From: Bifidobacterium amazonense
GTDB taxonomy: Bacteria > Actinomycetota > Actinomycetes > Actinomycetales > Bifidobacteriaceae
Direction: 5' to 3'
DNA: 64,000 nucleotides
Assembly (NCBI RefSeq): GCF_018555435.2
Contig: NZ_JAFEJT020000010.1
Span: forward strand, 1 to 64,000
Shown: in pieces, positions 37,023 to 46,510 of the stretch
Numbering within the stretch: position 1 is the stretch's first letter
Layout: each line of letters opens with the position of its first letter
The notes under the pieces: generated by a model
Database searches by the model: none
What the model was told of the DNA's origin: nothing
Seen by the model: only the letters and a program-made list of their open reading frames with translations
Made by a program: the position numbers and the translations under genes

Positions 37023-38294
37023 TTACCGCCGCAGCAGCCTGTGCGCGAACTGCTTGACCGCGTACCGCACCGGCATGACCGGCAGGTTGAACTCGCCCGG
37101 CATCTCCTCGACGTAGCCCTCGAAGCCCTGCTTGAATTCGAGCACGCCGCGGCCCGGATCGTCCGGGTCGTCGAACACGCCGTCGATGCCGTAGAAGTTG
37201 TACCGGCCCACGCCGCGTTCGAGACACTGCATCATCACATGATGCTGGATCGCGGTGGGCGCGTAGAACTTCGCGTACTTCTCGTCGCTGCCGGAGAACA
37301 GGTACACGCATTCGCGCGCATGCCAGACGAACAGTCCAGCCGCGACCGGCACGCGCGAGCCATCCTGTTCGATGTATTCGTGCGCCTTCTCGATGCGCTT
37401 GAGCGACGCCTCGTACGTGGAGCGCGCGGTGGCGATCTTCTTGTTCACCGTGTCCGGATACTTGGTGGTCTCCAGCGAGCGTTCGAGCTTGTCGATGTCC
37501 TTGAGGAAGCCGTCGCGCTTGCGTTCCCACGAGGCGAGGTACTCGTCCATGTCGATCGAGGCGACGAGGAATTCGGCCTTGTCGCCGAACGCGTCGAAGA
37601 TGGCCTCGAAGTATGAGAGCGGGCGGTTTTCGAAGCCCTGCTTCTCGCAGCTCAGCTCGCAGATGCGGTGGAACACGTCCAGCTGGTCGCGGCGCAGCTT
37701 CTCCACATGCACCGCGCTGTTGCGGGCGATCTTCACGTTGCGGCGCGTGTTCTTGGCGTAGGAGTCGAGCAGCGCCTTCTCGTCCTTGAACCCGGCAAGG
37801 TCCTTGACGTAGCGCCAGCGCGGCACGGCCGTGTATCCGACGGTGAAGCCGGAGTGCTCGAAGCCCGCCGCCTTGAGCGCATCGACCGTTTCGTCGTCGG
37901 GCGCGCCGCCCTGATCGGCCGGCAGTTCGCCGCCGAACGAGTCGCGCAGACGGTACGGCAGTTCGGGCGTGATCTCGAGCTGGGCCGCTCCCTTGGCCTT
38001 GGCGTGCCGTTTGAGCTGTTCGACGAGGAACGAGACCAGTTCACGGTCGTGATAGTCGCACAGCGGACCGTCGTGGATGGTCGCGAACGTGGACAGTCGC
38101 GACCGGTGCGTTTCGAACAGCATGGCCGCGATCGTCTCGCCATGCTCCTTGACGGCGAGGTATTCGACGTCGACGCCTTGGCCGGCGCGCAGGCGGCCCA
38201 TGGCCGAGGTCTGCTGGAAGTTGCCCTGCGGATGCGACGCGGAGAAGGCGTCGCATTCATCCGGGGTGAGCGTGGCGAGAGTGAACGAGCGCAC
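37023..38294 (-). CDS. FemX/MurM-type peptidoglycan bridge aminoacyltransferase
   Basis: This 423-residue enzyme would transfer an amino acid from aminoacyl-tRNA to the lipid II stem peptide, building the interpeptide bridge. It has the two GNAT-like domains of the Fem family: YLAVKEHGETIAAMLFE early, LLDSYAKNTRRNVKIARNS in the middle, and AAGLFVWHARECVYLFSGSDEKYAKFYAP with a final FYGIDGVFDDPDDPGRGVLEFKQGF (in order). A coiled-coil arm lies at about residues 255-315 (WERKRDGFLKDIDKLERSL). The start is a GTG at 38294 with AAAGGACGG upstream. The amino acid added is not predictable. Four phased ACCGGTTC boxes lie upstream. Confidence 0.9.
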   Translation of the reverse strand: MRSFTLATLTPDECDAFSASHPQGNFQQTSAMGRLRAGQGVDVEYLAVKEHGETIAAMLFETHRSRLSTFATIHDGPLCDYHDRELVSFLVEQLKRHAKAKGAAQLEITPELPYRLRDSFGGELPADQGGAPDDETVDALKAAGFEHSGFTVGYTAVPRWRYVKDLAGFKDEKALLDSYAKNTRRNVKIARNSAVHVEKLRRDQLDVFHRICELSCEKQGFENRPLSYFEAIFDAFGDKAEFLVASIDMDEYLASWERKRDGFLKDIDKLERSLETTKYPDTVNKKIATARSTYEASLKRIEKAHEYIEQDGSRVPVAAGLFVWHARECVYLFSGSDEKYAKFYAPTAIQHHVMMQCLERGVGRYNFYGIDGVFDDPDDPGRGVLEFKQGFEGYVEEMPGEFNLPVMPVRYAVKQFAHRLLRR

Positions 38295-38450
38295 TGGTGG
38301 GAACCGTCCTTTGACTCGAAGTCTGACTCGATGTCCCGCACGGCCGATTGTCGCCGGCCCATCGCCGGGGCCATGCGGATTGCTCAGCCGATATTAGCAC
38401 CGGCGTTCCACGTGCGCCCGGGTCTTCGCCCGAGCGCACATCCTTTTCAC

Positions 38451-38490
38451 ACCGGTTCGTACCGGTTCATACCGGTTCGCGCCGGTTCTC
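38451..38490. repeat. Four tandem 10-bp ACCGGTTC boxes upstream of the femX gene
   Basis: The sequence runs ACCGGTTCGT, ACCGGTTCAT, ACCGGTTCGC, GCCGGTTCTC with an exact 10-bp period. Each box contains the palindrome ACCGGT or its variant, so copies face the same side of the helix. They lie between the rdgB stop and the femX start, about 160-195 bases upstream of the latter. Confidence 0.6.
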
Positions 38491-38513
38491 TCACCGGTCG
38501 GGCCGGCTCGCGG

Positions 38514-39242
38514 CTATCGCAGCAGCCGTTCGACGGCGGGCACGAGCGCGCGCAGGGCCTTGCCGCGGTGCGAGATCGCGTTCTTTTCGGCCGGGTCGAG
38601 TTCGGCGCTGGTGAGCTTGCCGTTCATGCCGTCCGTCGCCGCGCGGGCCGGCTGGTCGTCGGGTTCGAACAGCGGATCGTAGCCGAAGCCGTGCTCGCCG
38701 CGCGGTTCGCGGATGATACGGCCGGTCATGTCGCCGATTTCGACGATCTGTTCGGCGATCGGATAGCGGTGCTCGAGTTCGGTCTGCGTCTGCGGCGAAT
38801 CGGACGCGACGACGACCGGGATCTCGTCCGGCAGCGCGTCGACCTGCGGCACGACGAGCGCGGCGGCGCAGCGGAAGCGCGCGGCGCGCTTGTCGTCGGG
38901 GATGTCGGCGATCTGGGCGAGCAGCAGCGCGTTGTTGGCCGCGTCGTCGCCGTGGCGTCCGGCCCAGCGGGCCGAGAGGATGCCGGGCGCGTTGCCCATC
39001 ACGTCGACGATGAGACCGGAGTCGTCGGCGATGGCCGGGCAGCCGGTGCGTTCGGCCACGTCGCGCGCCTTGAGCAGCGCGTTCTCCTGGAACGTGACGC
39101 CGGTTTCGACCGGGTCGGGCAGGTTGAGGCTGCCGGCGGAGACGAGGTCGATGCGCTCCGCGTCCGCGCCGAGTCCGGCCTCGAGGATGCGGCGGATTTC
39201 GACGAGCTTGCCTTCGTTGTGCGTGGCGACGATGAGTTTCAC
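38514..39242 (-). CDS. rdgB: dITP/XTP pyrophosphatase (RdgB/HAM1)
   Basis: This 242-residue enzyme hydrolyses non-canonical purine triphosphates to keep them out of DNA and RNA. Motifs are VATHNEGKLVEI (Lys-contact segment), ADDSGLIVDVMGNAPGILSARW, GEHGFGYDPLF, and ISHRGKALR near the C-terminus. It is about 40 residues longer than typical RdgB because of an insertion around residues 140-160. The start is GTG at 39242 with GGAGGGAAC at 8 bases. It lies 25 bases after rph, a common actinobacterial pairing. Confidence 0.95.
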   Translation of the reverse strand: MKLIVATHNEGKLVEIRRILEAGLGADAERIDLVSAGSLNLPDPVETGVTFQENALLKARDVAERTGCPAIADDSGLIVDVMGNAPGILSARWAGRHGDDAANNALLLAQIADIPDDKRAARFRCAAALVVPQVDALPDEIPVVVASDSPQTQTELEHRYPIAEQIVEIGDMTGRIIREPRGEHGFGYDPLFEPDDQPARAATDGMNGKLTSAELDPAEKNAISHRGKALRALVPAVERLLR

Positions 39243-39267
39243 TGCGTGTTCCCTCCGATCCGATGCG

Positions 39268-40032
39268 TCAGTCCTGCGCGAGCGCGGCCTGCTGGGCGGC
39301 CTGCAGTTCGCGGTTGCCCTTTTCGGCCAGGTCGAGCAGCGTGTTGAGTTCCGCGCGGTTGAACGGGCGGTGTTCGGCGGTGCCCTGGATCTCGATGAAC
39401 GTGCCGGAACCGGTCATCGCAACGTTCATGTCGGTCATCGCGCGGCTGTCCTCCGGGTACGGCAGGTCGAGCATCGGCGTGCCGTCGATGATGCCGACGG
39501 AGACGGCCGACACCACGTCCTTGAGCACGCGGTCGGCGGACCTGATGTGCTTGTTCTTCTCGGCCCAGCGCATCGCGTCGACGAGCGCCACGTACGCGCC
39601 GGTGATCGACGCGGTGCGCGTGCCGCCGTCGGCTTGCAGCACGTCGCAGTCGATCTGCACCATGTTCTCGCCGAGCGCCTTCATGTCGACGACGCCGCGC
39701 AGGCAGCGGCCGATCAGTCGGCTGATCTCGTGCGTGCGTCCGCCGATCTTGCCCTTGACGGACTCGCGGTCGGTGCGTTCGGCCGTCGCGCGCGGCAGCA
39801 TCGAGTATTCGGCCGTCACCCAGCCGAGTCCGGAATCCTTGCGCCAGCGCGGCACGCCGGGCGTGAACGTGGCGGTGCACATCACGCGCGTGTTGCCGCA
39901 TTCGATGAGCACCGAGCCTTCCGGCACGTCGGTGAAGTGGCGGGTGATGCGCACCGGGCGCAGCTGGTCGACCGCGCGTCCGTCGCCGCGCAGCACGGTA
40001 TCGTTTCCAAGCAAATCCTTGATCTGAGCCAT
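39268..40032 (-). CDS. rph: Ribonuclease PH
   Basis: RNase PH trims tRNA 3' ends using phosphate. The 254-residue protein has [35 protein letters not shown] with the conserved arginines, [11 protein letters not shown], and the [16 protein letters not shown] signature. The ATG at 40032 is preceded after exactly 7 bases by a -10 box TAGGTT on the minus strand, so the message is likely leaderless; there is no ribosome site. The gene precedes rdgB in an apparent two-gene unit. Confidence 0.96.
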   Translation of the reverse strand: MAQIKDLLGNDTVLRGDGRAVDQLRPVRITRHFTDVPEGSVLIECGNTRVMCTATFTPGVPRWRKDSGLGWVTAEYSMLPRATAERTDRESVKGKIGGRTHEISRLIGRCLRGVVDMKALGENMVQIDCDVLQADGGTRTASITGAYVALVDAMRWAEKNKHIRSADRVLKDVVSAVSVGIIDGTPMLDLPYPEDSRAMTDMNVAMTGSGTFIEIQGTAEHRPFNRAELNTLLDLAEKGNRELQAAQQAALAQD

Positions 40033-40087
40033 GAGGCCCAACCTAGCACCAACCGCCGAAGCAAGCCCGCCGGACGGACGGACGGGC

Positions 40088-40272
40088 ACCATACTTCACA
40101 AAGTTCGCGTGATCCCGATGCGTGCGCGAACTTTGCGAGGATATCGGCGTCCGAAACTTCGCAAAGTTCGCACGGCCGTCGAGATCGCGCGAACTTTGCG
40201 AAGTTTTGGACCCCTGTTTCTTCGCAATGTGCGCGCACCCGTCGAGATCGCGCGAACTTTGCGAAGTTCCCG
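40088..40272. repeat. Three tandem hairpins of the 21-17-21 layout
   Basis: Three inverted repeats follow each other: arms 40088-40108/40126-40146 (pairing mostly in the inner 11 bases), 40151-40171/40189-40209 (20 of 21 paired), and 40214-40234/40252-40272 (15 of 21 paired). Each has a 17-base spacer. All share the core CGCAAAGTTCGC / GCGAACTTTGCG, and the second and third also share GTCGAGATCGC in the spacer. They lie between the divergent start of rph and the stop of the Pr6Pr gene. Confidence 0.75.
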
Positions 40273-40321
40273 CGGATGGACGACGGACGGGAGCTGGCAC
40301 CGGCCCGTCAAGCCGGCCCGT

Positions 40322-40957
40322 TCAGCCGAGCAGCGGCTTGGCGGGCTCGATGCGGTCGATGACGAAGAGGATGAGCGAGACGGCGAAGAACGCGCCGAGT
40401 AGTTCGAGGCAGTTGATGCCGAACTGCTGCCAACCGAGCGTCTTGGGATCGATGAACGTGTACGGGTACGGGTTGCCGCCGGCTGCGGGTCCCGAACCGA
40501 GCAGCGTCGGGGCGAGCCATGCGCGGCCCATCACGAACGCGAACCAGACGGGCACGTAGATCAGCCAGCTGAACATGTAATGCCATTGGAAGCGCCGATG
40601 CGGATCGAACAGGAGAAAATCGACCACGGCCATGATCGGCGCGATGCGGTGCAGCATCGTGTTGGTCATGATGCCAAGCACTTGCGGCACGTAGTTCGGG
40701 TCGTCCGGCGGCATGAGCAGGAACGCGACCGCCGCGGTGACCACCGCATACAGGGTCACCACGCCCTTGAGCCATGCCGGCGGCTGAATGCCCTTGAGAA
40801 TCGTGGCCGCGCCGGCCCAGAGCATCACGAAGTCGAGCACGGCCCCGGTCTGGAACGTGAAGTACACCCACAGCACCGGGCGCTGCCACGCCTCATAGGT
40901 GCCGACGAAGCACAGCGCGGCGATCGCCAGCCGCCACAGACCCGCGAAGAATCTCAT
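40322..40957 (-). CDS. Pr6Pr family membrane protein
   Basis: This 211-residue protein with six predicted helices resembles the Pr6Pr family of actinobacterial membrane proteins of unknown function. Features are an aromatic-rich helix 2 ([11 protein letters not shown]), conserved polar residues in [30 protein letters not shown], and [12 protein letters not shown]. The ATG at 40957 is preceded after 7 bases by TAGACT, so a leaderless message is likely; the extended frame to 41092 has no support. It is divergent from pncB. No function can be assigned. Confidence 0.78.
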   Translation of the reverse strand: MRFFAGLWRLAIAALCFVGTYEAWQRPVLWVYFTFQTGAVLDFVMLWAGAATILKGIQPPAWLKGVVTLYAVVTAAVAFLLMPPDDPNYVPQVLGIMTNTMLHRIAPIMAVVDFLLFDPHRRFQWHYMFSWLIYVPVWFAFVMGRAWLAPTLLGSGPAAGGNPYPYTFIDPKTLGWQQFGINCLELLGAFFAVSLILFVIDRIEPAKPLLG

Positions 40958-41090
40958 GCCGCCAAGTCTACGCGCAAGGGGTTCGCTTGGCAGGACACAG
41001 GACAGTTCGTTGCCGGCGGACCGTTGCCGACGGTTGAGGGAGGGCCTCTGCAGCGAGTAGGCTGGGAGCATCCGAAACGAGGGAGATTCC

Positions 41091-42410
41091 ATGGACTATT
41101 CACCGGCCCTGATGACCGACATGTACGAATACACGATGCTCGATGCGGCGCTGCGCGACGGCACCGCGAACCGCAAATGCGTGTTCGAGGTGTTCACCAG
41201 GCATCTGCCCGAAGGCCGCCGCTACGGCGTGGTGGCCGGCACCGGTCGCATCCTCGACGCGCTCGAACGCTTCCGGCTGGACGACGAGGACCTGAAATTC
41301 CTGTCCGACCGCAAGGTGGTGAGCCCCGAAACGATCACGTGGCTCGAGAACTTCCGCTTCTCCGGGTCGATCAAGGGCTACCGGGAGGGCGAGATGTTCT
41401 TCCCGAACTCGCCGATCCTGCAGGTCGAAGGCACGTTCGGCGAGTGCACGCTGCTCGAGACGCTGATCCTGTCGATCCTCAACTACGATTCGGCCGTCGC
41501 ATCCGCCGCCAGCCGCATGGTGAGCGCCGCCAAGGACCGCCCGTGCATGGACATGGGCGGGCGCCGCACCAACGAATGGGCCGCGGTCGCCGCCGCGCGA
41601 GCCGCCGTCGTGGGCGGATTCAAGGGCACCGCCAACCTGCTCGCCGCGCAGATGTACGGCCTCAAGGCCATCGGCACCGCCGCGCACTGCTTCACGCTCG
41701 TGCACGACTCCGAACGCGACGCATTCCGGTCGCAGATCAACGCGCTCGGCCGCAACACGACGCTGCTCGTCGACACGTACAACATCGAGGAAGCCGTGAA
41801 AACCGCCGTGGAGGTGGCAGGACCCGAACTCGGCGGCGTGCGCATCGACTCGGGCGACCTCGCCTCGCTCGCGCAGCGCGTACGCAACCAGCTCGACGCG
41901 CTGGGCGCGACCAACACGACCATCACCGTCACCAACGACCTCGACGAATACGCGCTCGCCGCGCTGCAGACAGCGCCCGTCGACTCGTACGGCGTGGGCA
42001 CGATGCTCGTGACCGGCTCGGGCGCGCCCACCTGCGCGATGGTGTACAAGCTCACCGAACGCGAGAACGCGGACGGCGTGATGCAGCCGGTCGCCAAGAA
42101 GTCGAAGAACAAGGCGACCGTGCCCGGCCGCAAGCTCGCCTACCGTTCGTACGAGTACAATCTCGCCGACTGCGAGCATGTGGTCTCCGGATCGGAGGAC
42201 GCGCTCGCCGCGTACCGGCCGGCAGACGGATGGAAGAACCTGCTCGTCGACTTCGTCGACCACGGCGAGATCGATGCCAAGTGGCAGGGCCACGACGCGA
42301 TCACGGCCGCGCACGAGTACCGTGCGAAGGCGCTCGCCGAACTGCCGATCACCGCGCAGTCCCTGATGAAGGGCGAGCCGGTGATTCCGACGGAGACCAC
42401 GGTCCTCTGA
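41091..42410 (+). CDS. pncB: Nicotinate phosphoribosyltransferase
   Basis: PncB makes nicotinate mononucleotide from nicotinate and PRPP in the NAD salvage route. The 439-residue protein shows [11 protein letters not shown] at the N-terminus, the catalytic-His-bearing [19 protein letters not shown] region, [23 protein letters not shown], and [15 protein letters not shown] with the phosphate-binding residues. The start at 41091 follows GAGGGAG. A TAGGCT -10 box lies near 41059. It stands alone, opposite the DUF3039 gene. Confidence 0.95.
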   Translation: MDYSPALMTDMYEYTMLDAALRDGTANRKCVFEVFTRHLPEGRRYGVVAGTGRILDALERFRLDDEDLKFLSDRKVVSPETITWLENFRFSGSIKGYREGEMFFPNSPILQVEGTFGECTLLETLILSILNYDSAVASAASRMVSAAKDRPCMDMGGRRTNEWAAVAAARAAVVGGFKGTANLLAAQMYGLKAIGTAAHCFTLVHDSERDAFRSQINALGRNTTLLVDTYNIEEAVKTAVEVAGPELGGVRIDSGDLASLAQRVRNQLDALGATNTTITVTNDLDEYALAALQTAPVDSYGVGTMLVTGSGAPTCAMVYKLTERENADGVMQPVAKKSKNKATVPGRKLAYRSYEYNLADCEHVVSGSEDALAAYRPADGWKNLLVDFVDHGEIDAKWQGHDAITAAHEYRAKALAELPITAQSLMKGEPVIPTETTVL

Positions 42411-42424
42411 CGAGGGGACTCGCC

Positions 42425-42751
42425 CTACTTCATCATCTCTTCGTAGATGCGCTTGCAGTCGGGGCAGACGGGGTACTTGGACGGGTCGTGCTTGGGCACC
42501 CACACCTTGCCGCACAGCGCGACGACCGGGCGGCCGGTCATGCGCGACTCGGCGATGCGGTCCTTGGACACGTAGTGCGCGTAGCGGTCCGCATCGCCGC
42601 CATCGTCGCGCTGCGTCTGCTCCTTGGTCTCCGGGCGCTCAAGCACGGCCGTGCCGGTACCCGGGTCCGGCGTGGACAGGGGCGAGACCGGATCGGCCAG
42701 ATCGCGTGCGTCGCCGGTCGTCATCGCAGTCGTCATCGTCTCAGCAGACAT
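42425..42751 (-). CDS. DUF3039 family zinc-ribbon-like protein
   Basis: This 108-residue actinobacterial protein matches DUF3039. The C-terminal half is conserved: [44 protein letters not shown], with three cysteines arranged as for a zinc ribbon (one in ALCGK, two in CPDC). The N-terminal half is low complexity. The start at 42751 has GGAG at 10 bases. Its function is unknown. It shares a divergent region with coaD. Confidence 0.82.
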   Translation of the reverse strand: MSAETMTTAMTTGDARDLADPVSPLSTPDPGTGTAVLERPETKEQTQRDDGGDADRYAHYVSKDRIAESRMTGRPVVALCGKVWVPKHDPSKYPVCPDCKRIYEEMMK

Positions 42752-42931
42752 ATCGCATACTCCATCCTCGTGGGCAACAATCAACCCCATCATAGGACCG
42801 TTCCCGGCATCCGCCAACGGATCCGGCCGGGGCGCGCACCGGGCGCGCGACCGGCCCGGCGCACAACACGGCGCCGCAACCGTCGGCAAAACCCGCGCCG
42901 AACTCGCCGCGACGGGGTACGCTATGGTTTT

Positions 42932-43459
42932 ATGACTATCGCAGTGTGTCCAGGATCGTATGACCCCGTCACCGCAGGGCATTTGGACGTAATCGAACGA
43001 TGCGCGCACTTCTTCGACGAGGTGCATGTGGTGGTGGCGGTCAACGCCGCGAAAACGCCGATGTTTCCGGAATCCACGCGCGTCGAGGTGATCCGCCGCG
43101 CCATCGCCAAGGACGGGTATTCGAACATCACCGTCGCCTCGACCGACGGGCTCATCACCGACTATTGCAAGCGCGTCGGCGCGACGGTGATCGTCAAGGG
43201 CCTGCGCCAGAACGGCGATTACGAGGCCGAGCTCGGCATGGCGCTCGTCAACCGCAAGCTCGCCGGCATCGAAACGTTATTCCTGCCGGCCGATCCGATC
43301 CTCGAGCATATTTCCAGCTCGATCGTCAAGGATGTGGCGCGCCACGGCGGCGACGTGACCGGCATGGTGCCGGATTGCGTGGTGCCGATGCTCACGGACG
43401 CGCTGTATCGCGAGCGCGTGCGTCGTGAGGAACGTGCGCGGCGCGAGGGAGGGGAATGA
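42932..43459 (+). CDS. coaD: Phosphopantetheine adenylyltransferase
   Basis: CoaD makes dephospho-CoA from phosphopantetheine and ATP. The 175-residue enzyme has the [14 protein letters not shown] nucleotide-binding motif with Tx[19 protein letters not shown], and the late [18 protein letters not shown] segment with the conserved Ser. The start at 42932 lies 8 bases after a -10 box TACGCT with no ribosome site, so the message looks leaderless. The SepIVA-like gene overlaps or nearly touches its stop, so they are probably one unit. Confidence 0.96.
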   Translation: MTIAVCPGSYDPVTAGHLDVIERCAHFFDEVHVVVAVNAAKTPMFPESTRVEVIRRAIAKDGYSNITVASTDGLITDYCKRVGATVIVKGLRQNGDYEAELGMALVNRKLAGIETLFLPADPILEHISSSIVKDVARHGGDVTGMVPDCVVPMLTDALYRERVRREERARREGGE

Positions 43460-43461
43460 TC

Positions 43462-44490
43462 ATGACCGATGATGCAGTGAACGACGGCACGGACGCGACC
43501 GGACAGCAGTACGCCGCCGGCACGTCCGACGCGACGGCCGATGCCGTTTCGTCGAACGGTGGCGCGGCTGATGCGAACGCCGCGTACGCCGCGGGATACG
43601 CGACGGCCGACGGACAGTCGGCTGCACAACCGACCGACCAGCCGGCGGGACAGTCCGAAACGCAGCCGTTCCAGCCGTTCCAGCCGATGCCGATCAATCC
43701 GAACGCCGATCCGGCCTCGTACCAGCCGGCCGACCAGCCGATCGCGCAGTCGTACGGGCAGTCCGCGGACGGATCTGCCGACGCGAACGGCGCCGGACAG
43801 GACGGACATGACGATCCGGCCGGACAGTCCGGCGATCCGAACGCCGCGTCCCGGCCGTCGTTCCTGATGGACTCGCTGCCGGACCTGCGCGAGAACGCGG
43901 GCGCGGGTTCGGCCGACGGCGACGCGGACGGCGCGAACCCGCGCGACGAGTTCACCACCGTCTACGACATCCTCGACCAGATGGAATCCATGCTGGAGGA
44001 GGCGAAGACCAGCTTCTTCGCGCCCGGCGTGGTGAAGGTGGACCGCGAGGAGTTCGTCGGACATCTGGACGATCTGAAGAAGATGCTGCCGGTGCAGCTC
44101 GAACGCGCGTCCGCGCTGATGCGCGAGGCCGAACGCCGGCTCGAGTCGGCGCAGACGCAGGCGAACGCGATCATCGCCTCGGCGCAGAGCCGCGCGGCCG
44201 ACATGGTCAAGGACGCGAACGACCAGGCGCAGTTCCTCGCCGGCCAGGAAAACGTGACCGAACTGGCCCGCCAGAAGGCGCGCGCGATCCTCGACCAGGC
44301 GCAGACCAAGGCCGACCGGCTCACGCAAGGCGCCGACAAGTACTGCACCACCGTCATGGAAGGCCTCCAGCAGCAGCTCGGCAAGCTCGACCGCGACGTG
44401 CAGGCCGGACTTAATGTACTGTATGAACGCCAGCGCACCGCCGGCGAACAACTCCCCCATCTGAACAACAACGACTATCCGGAAAGCTGA
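43462..44490 (+). CDS. SepIVA-like DivIVA-related septum protein with disordered N-terminus
   Basis: This 342-residue protein has two parts. Residues 1-160 are low complexity, rich in Ala, Asp, Gln and Pro, with repeated PADQPIAQ-like stretches. The C-terminal half is a long coiled coil starting at FTTVYDILDQMESMLEEA and containing many Ala/Gln heptads. Its place directly before DUF177, rpmF and rnc matches the gene order of mycobacterial SepIVA, a septal DivIVA-like protein; sequence similarity is limited to the coiled coil. ATG 43462 has the better ribosome site (GGAGGGG); ATG 43456 would overlap the coaD stop. The N-terminal extension is unusual. Confidence 0.65.
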   Translation: MTDDAVNDGTDATGQQYAAGTSDATADAVSSNGGAADANAAYAAGYATADGQSAAQPTDQPAGQSETQPFQPFQPMPINPNADPASYQPADQPIAQSYGQSADGSADANGAGQDGHDDPAGQSGDPNAASRPSFLMDSLPDLRENAGAGSADGDADGANPRDEFTTVYDILDQMESMLEEAKTSFFAPGVVKVDREEFVGHLDDLKKMLPVQLERASALMREAERRLESAQTQANAIIASAQSRAADMVKDANDQAQFLAGQENVTELARQKARAILDQAQTKADRLTQGADKYCTTVMEGLQQQLGKLDRDVQAGLNVLYERQRTAGEQLPHLNNNDYPES

Positions 44491-44493
44491 ACC

Positions 44494-45108
44494 ATGCCCC
44501 GTCCTGAATATTCCCCGTGGGCCGTGTCCGTGGCGCAGGTCGCGTCGCGCGCCGGCCAAAGCAAGCCCATCGACGCCGTGTTCCCCGCGCCCAGCGGCAT
44601 CGGCGACAACATCGTCGGCATTCCGGAAGGCTCCGACGTGCACGTGGTCGGCTCGTTCGACTCGATCGTCGACGGCCTGATCCTGACCGCACGCATCAGC
44701 GCGCCGATCAGCACGGAATGCACGCGCTGCCTCAAGCCGATCAACAAGGACTGGACGGTGGACGTCACCACGTTCTTCCCGTACGAGTCGGCCAGCGCCG
44801 ACGGCAGGCACGGCGGCCGCGGACGCGACGACGACAAGGGCGAGATGGACATCATCGCCGGCGAGGACGAGTCGGAGGACACGTATCCGCTCACGCCGGA
44901 CGGCGCGTTCGCCGACCTCGAGGCGCTGATCCGCGACACGCTCGCCGAATCGCTGCCGCTGCAGCCGCTGTGCCGCGAGGACTGCCTCGGCCTGTGCCCG
45001 CAGTGCGGCGCCGACCTCAACGAGGATCCGGACCATCACCACGACGTGGTCGACGACCGGTTCGCCTCGCTGGCGGCGCTCAAGGCGAAGCTCGAGTCGG
45101 GCGAATAG
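44494..45108 (+). CDS. DUF177 (YceD) family protein
   Basis: This 204-residue protein is the YceD/DUF177 family member encoded just before rpmF in most bacteria. It is thought to take part in 23S rRNA maturation. The C-terminal part has LPLQPLCREDCLGLCPQCG with four cysteines, then ASLAALKAKL at the end. A middle insertion of Gly/Asp/Arg residues lies at about 110-130. The start at 44494 is 3 bases after the previous stop, so translation is probably coupled. One copy of the dispersed two-hairpin repeat follows before rpmF. Confidence 0.9.
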   Translation: MPRPEYSPWAVSVAQVASRAGQSKPIDAVFPAPSGIGDNIVGIPEGSDVHVVGSFDSIVDGLILTARISAPISTECTRCLKPINKDWTVDVTTFFPYESASADGRHGGRGRDDDKGEMDIIAGEDESEDTYPLTPDGAFADLEALIRDTLAESLPLQPLCREDCLGLCPQCGADLNEDPDHHHDVVDDRFASLAALKAKLESGE

Positions 45109-45117
45109 GCCACCCAT

Positions 45118-45166
45118 CTTGGCTCCCCTTGTCAGGGGAGCTGTCGGCTTTGCCGACTGAGGGGTA
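45118..45166 (-). repeat. Dispersed two-hairpin repeat, copy R3
   Basis: This is the best-preserved copy and lies in reverse orientation. It runs CTTGGCTCCCCTTGTCAGGG, then GAGCTGTCGGC-TTT-GCCGACTGAGGGGTA. Both stems, CTCCCCT/AGGGGAG and GTCGGC/GCCGAC, are perfect. It separates the DUF177 and rpmF genes. Confidence 0.75.
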
Positions 45167-45290
45167 GGCATACCCGTCGCATCAACAACTCGGGAAACTC
45201 ACCGAGTGCCCTGACTGGACTTTGTACGCCCGGTGCGCTAAGATACCGAACGCTTAAGCTCAATCGTTCGATCGAAACAGAGGAATACAA

Positions 45291-45485
45291 ATGGCACTGC
45301 CTAAGTACAAGACCTCGCGCGCCAACACGCACTCGCGCCGCGCGAACTGGAAGGCGTCTGCTGTGCAGACCGTCAGCTGCCCGAACTGCGGCGCTCCGTC
45401 GCTGCCGCACATGGCCTGCCCGAACTGCGGCAACTTCCGCGGCCGCACCTACCGTGAGGCCATCCGCTCCGCCCACACTAAGTGA
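45291..45485 (+). CDS. rpmF: 50S ribosomal protein L32
   Basis: This 64-residue ribosomal protein starts with [17 protein letters not shown] and has a [18 protein letters not shown] zinc ribbon with two CxxC pairs. The start at 45291 follows AGAGGAATACAA. A terminator lies at 45515-45546. The neighbouring DUF177 and rnc genes are the expected partners. Confidence 0.97.
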   Translation: MALPKYKTSRANTHSRRANWKASAVQTVSCPNCGAPSLPHMACPNCGNFRGRTYREAIRSAHTK

Positions 45486-45514
45486 GCCTGAGTTCGCGGT
45501 AACCAAGCGATAAG

Positions 45515-45548
45515 AAAGCCCTGCCATCGACGGGTGGCGGGGCTTTTT
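45515..45548 (+). terminator. Terminator of rpmF
   Basis: AAAGCCCTGCCATC (45515-45528) pairs with GGTGGCGGGGCTTT (45533-45546) using two G-U pairs, and is followed by TTTTC. Confidence 0.88.
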
Positions 45549-45618
45549 CGTATCCGAGGCCGGGACCGCAGGCGTCCGCGGCGGCCACTGTCCGCGCTCC
45601 GGGCTAGATAAGGTGACC

Positions 45619-46392
45619 ATGACCGCAGAAGCAACCCAGGCATCATCGCAGAACACGAATCACGCCGCGCAGCACGACACGCGACACGCAACGCCGGCAC
45701 CGATCAGCCCGACCAACGTGCTGCTCGAAGCGCTGGGCACCACGATCAGCCCCGAACTGCTCGTGCAGGCGCTCACCCACCGCTCGTTCTCGCACGAGCA
45801 TCCGGGCGCGCCGAACTACGAGCGCCTCGAATTCCTTGGCGACGCGGTGCTCGAGCTTGTCTCCACCGAAACGCTGTTCGCCGCCCACCCGGACATGACC
45901 GAGGGCCAGCTCGCGAAAATGCGCGCCAAGGCCGTCTCCGAAGAGTCGCTGAGCGCGATCGCGCGCACCAAGCTGCACGTGAGCCCCTACATTCTGCTCG
46001 GCCACGGCGAGGCGAAGGAGGGCGGCGCGGAGAAAAGCTCCATTCTGTGCGACATCGTCGAATCGCTCATCGGCGCGACGTTCCTCGAGCACGGCATCGA
46101 CGGCGCGCGCGAGGTGATCCACCGGCTCATCGACGACACGCTCGCCGAGGTCGCGACCGAAGGCCCGGCGCTCGACTGGAAGACGTCGCTGGAAGTCAAG
46201 TCGCACGGGCTCGGCAAGGGCGACCCGCACTACCGCATGTCCGTGAAAGGCCCCGAATACGCGCAGATCTTCACCGCGCGCGTCACGCTCGGCGACGACG
46301 AGCAGACGGTGTGGGGCGTCGGCGAGGGCTCCAGCAAGCGCAAGGCGCAGCTGGCCGCAGCCGAAGTCGCGTGGAAGGCGCTCGACAAGTAG
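45619..46392 (+). CDS. rnc: Ribonuclease III
   Basis: RNase III cuts double-stranded RNA in rRNA precursors and some messages. The 257-residue protein has the signature ERLEFLGDAVLELV (about 71-84), the second catalytic segment DIVESLIGATFLEHG with the conserved Asp and Glu, and a C-terminal double-stranded-RNA-binding domain ending in SSKRKAQLAAAEVAWKAL. The N-terminal 25 residues are an extension rich in His and Ala. The ATG at 45619 has AAGG upstream; an in-frame GTG at 45613 is possible but less likely. Confidence 0.95.
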   Translation: MTAEATQASSQNTNHAAQHDTRHATPAPISPTNVLLEALGTTISPELLVQALTHRSFSHEHPGAPNYERLEFLGDAVLELVSTETLFAAHPDMTEGQLAKMRAKAVSEESLSAIARTKLHVSPYILLGHGEAKEGGAEKSSILCDIVESLIGATFLEHGIDGAREVIHRLIDDTLAEVATEGPALDWKTSLEVKSHGLGKGDPHYRMSVKGPEYAQIFTARVTLGDDEQTVWGVGEGSSKRKAQLAAAEVAWKALDK

Positions 46393-46510
46393 CGCACCGG
46401 TTCACGCCGGTTCGTGCCGACGTGCGTTCGACGGACGCTCCAGCCAGCATCGCTCCAGCCAGCATATGGGCGAAGAATCGCCGTATCTCAGCGCCTGTGA
46501 TTAGGATGGG

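Noticed and set aside
40088-40272. CRISPR array candidate
   Set aside because: The repeats are inverted and unequal, spacers are partly repeated, and no cas genes are present.
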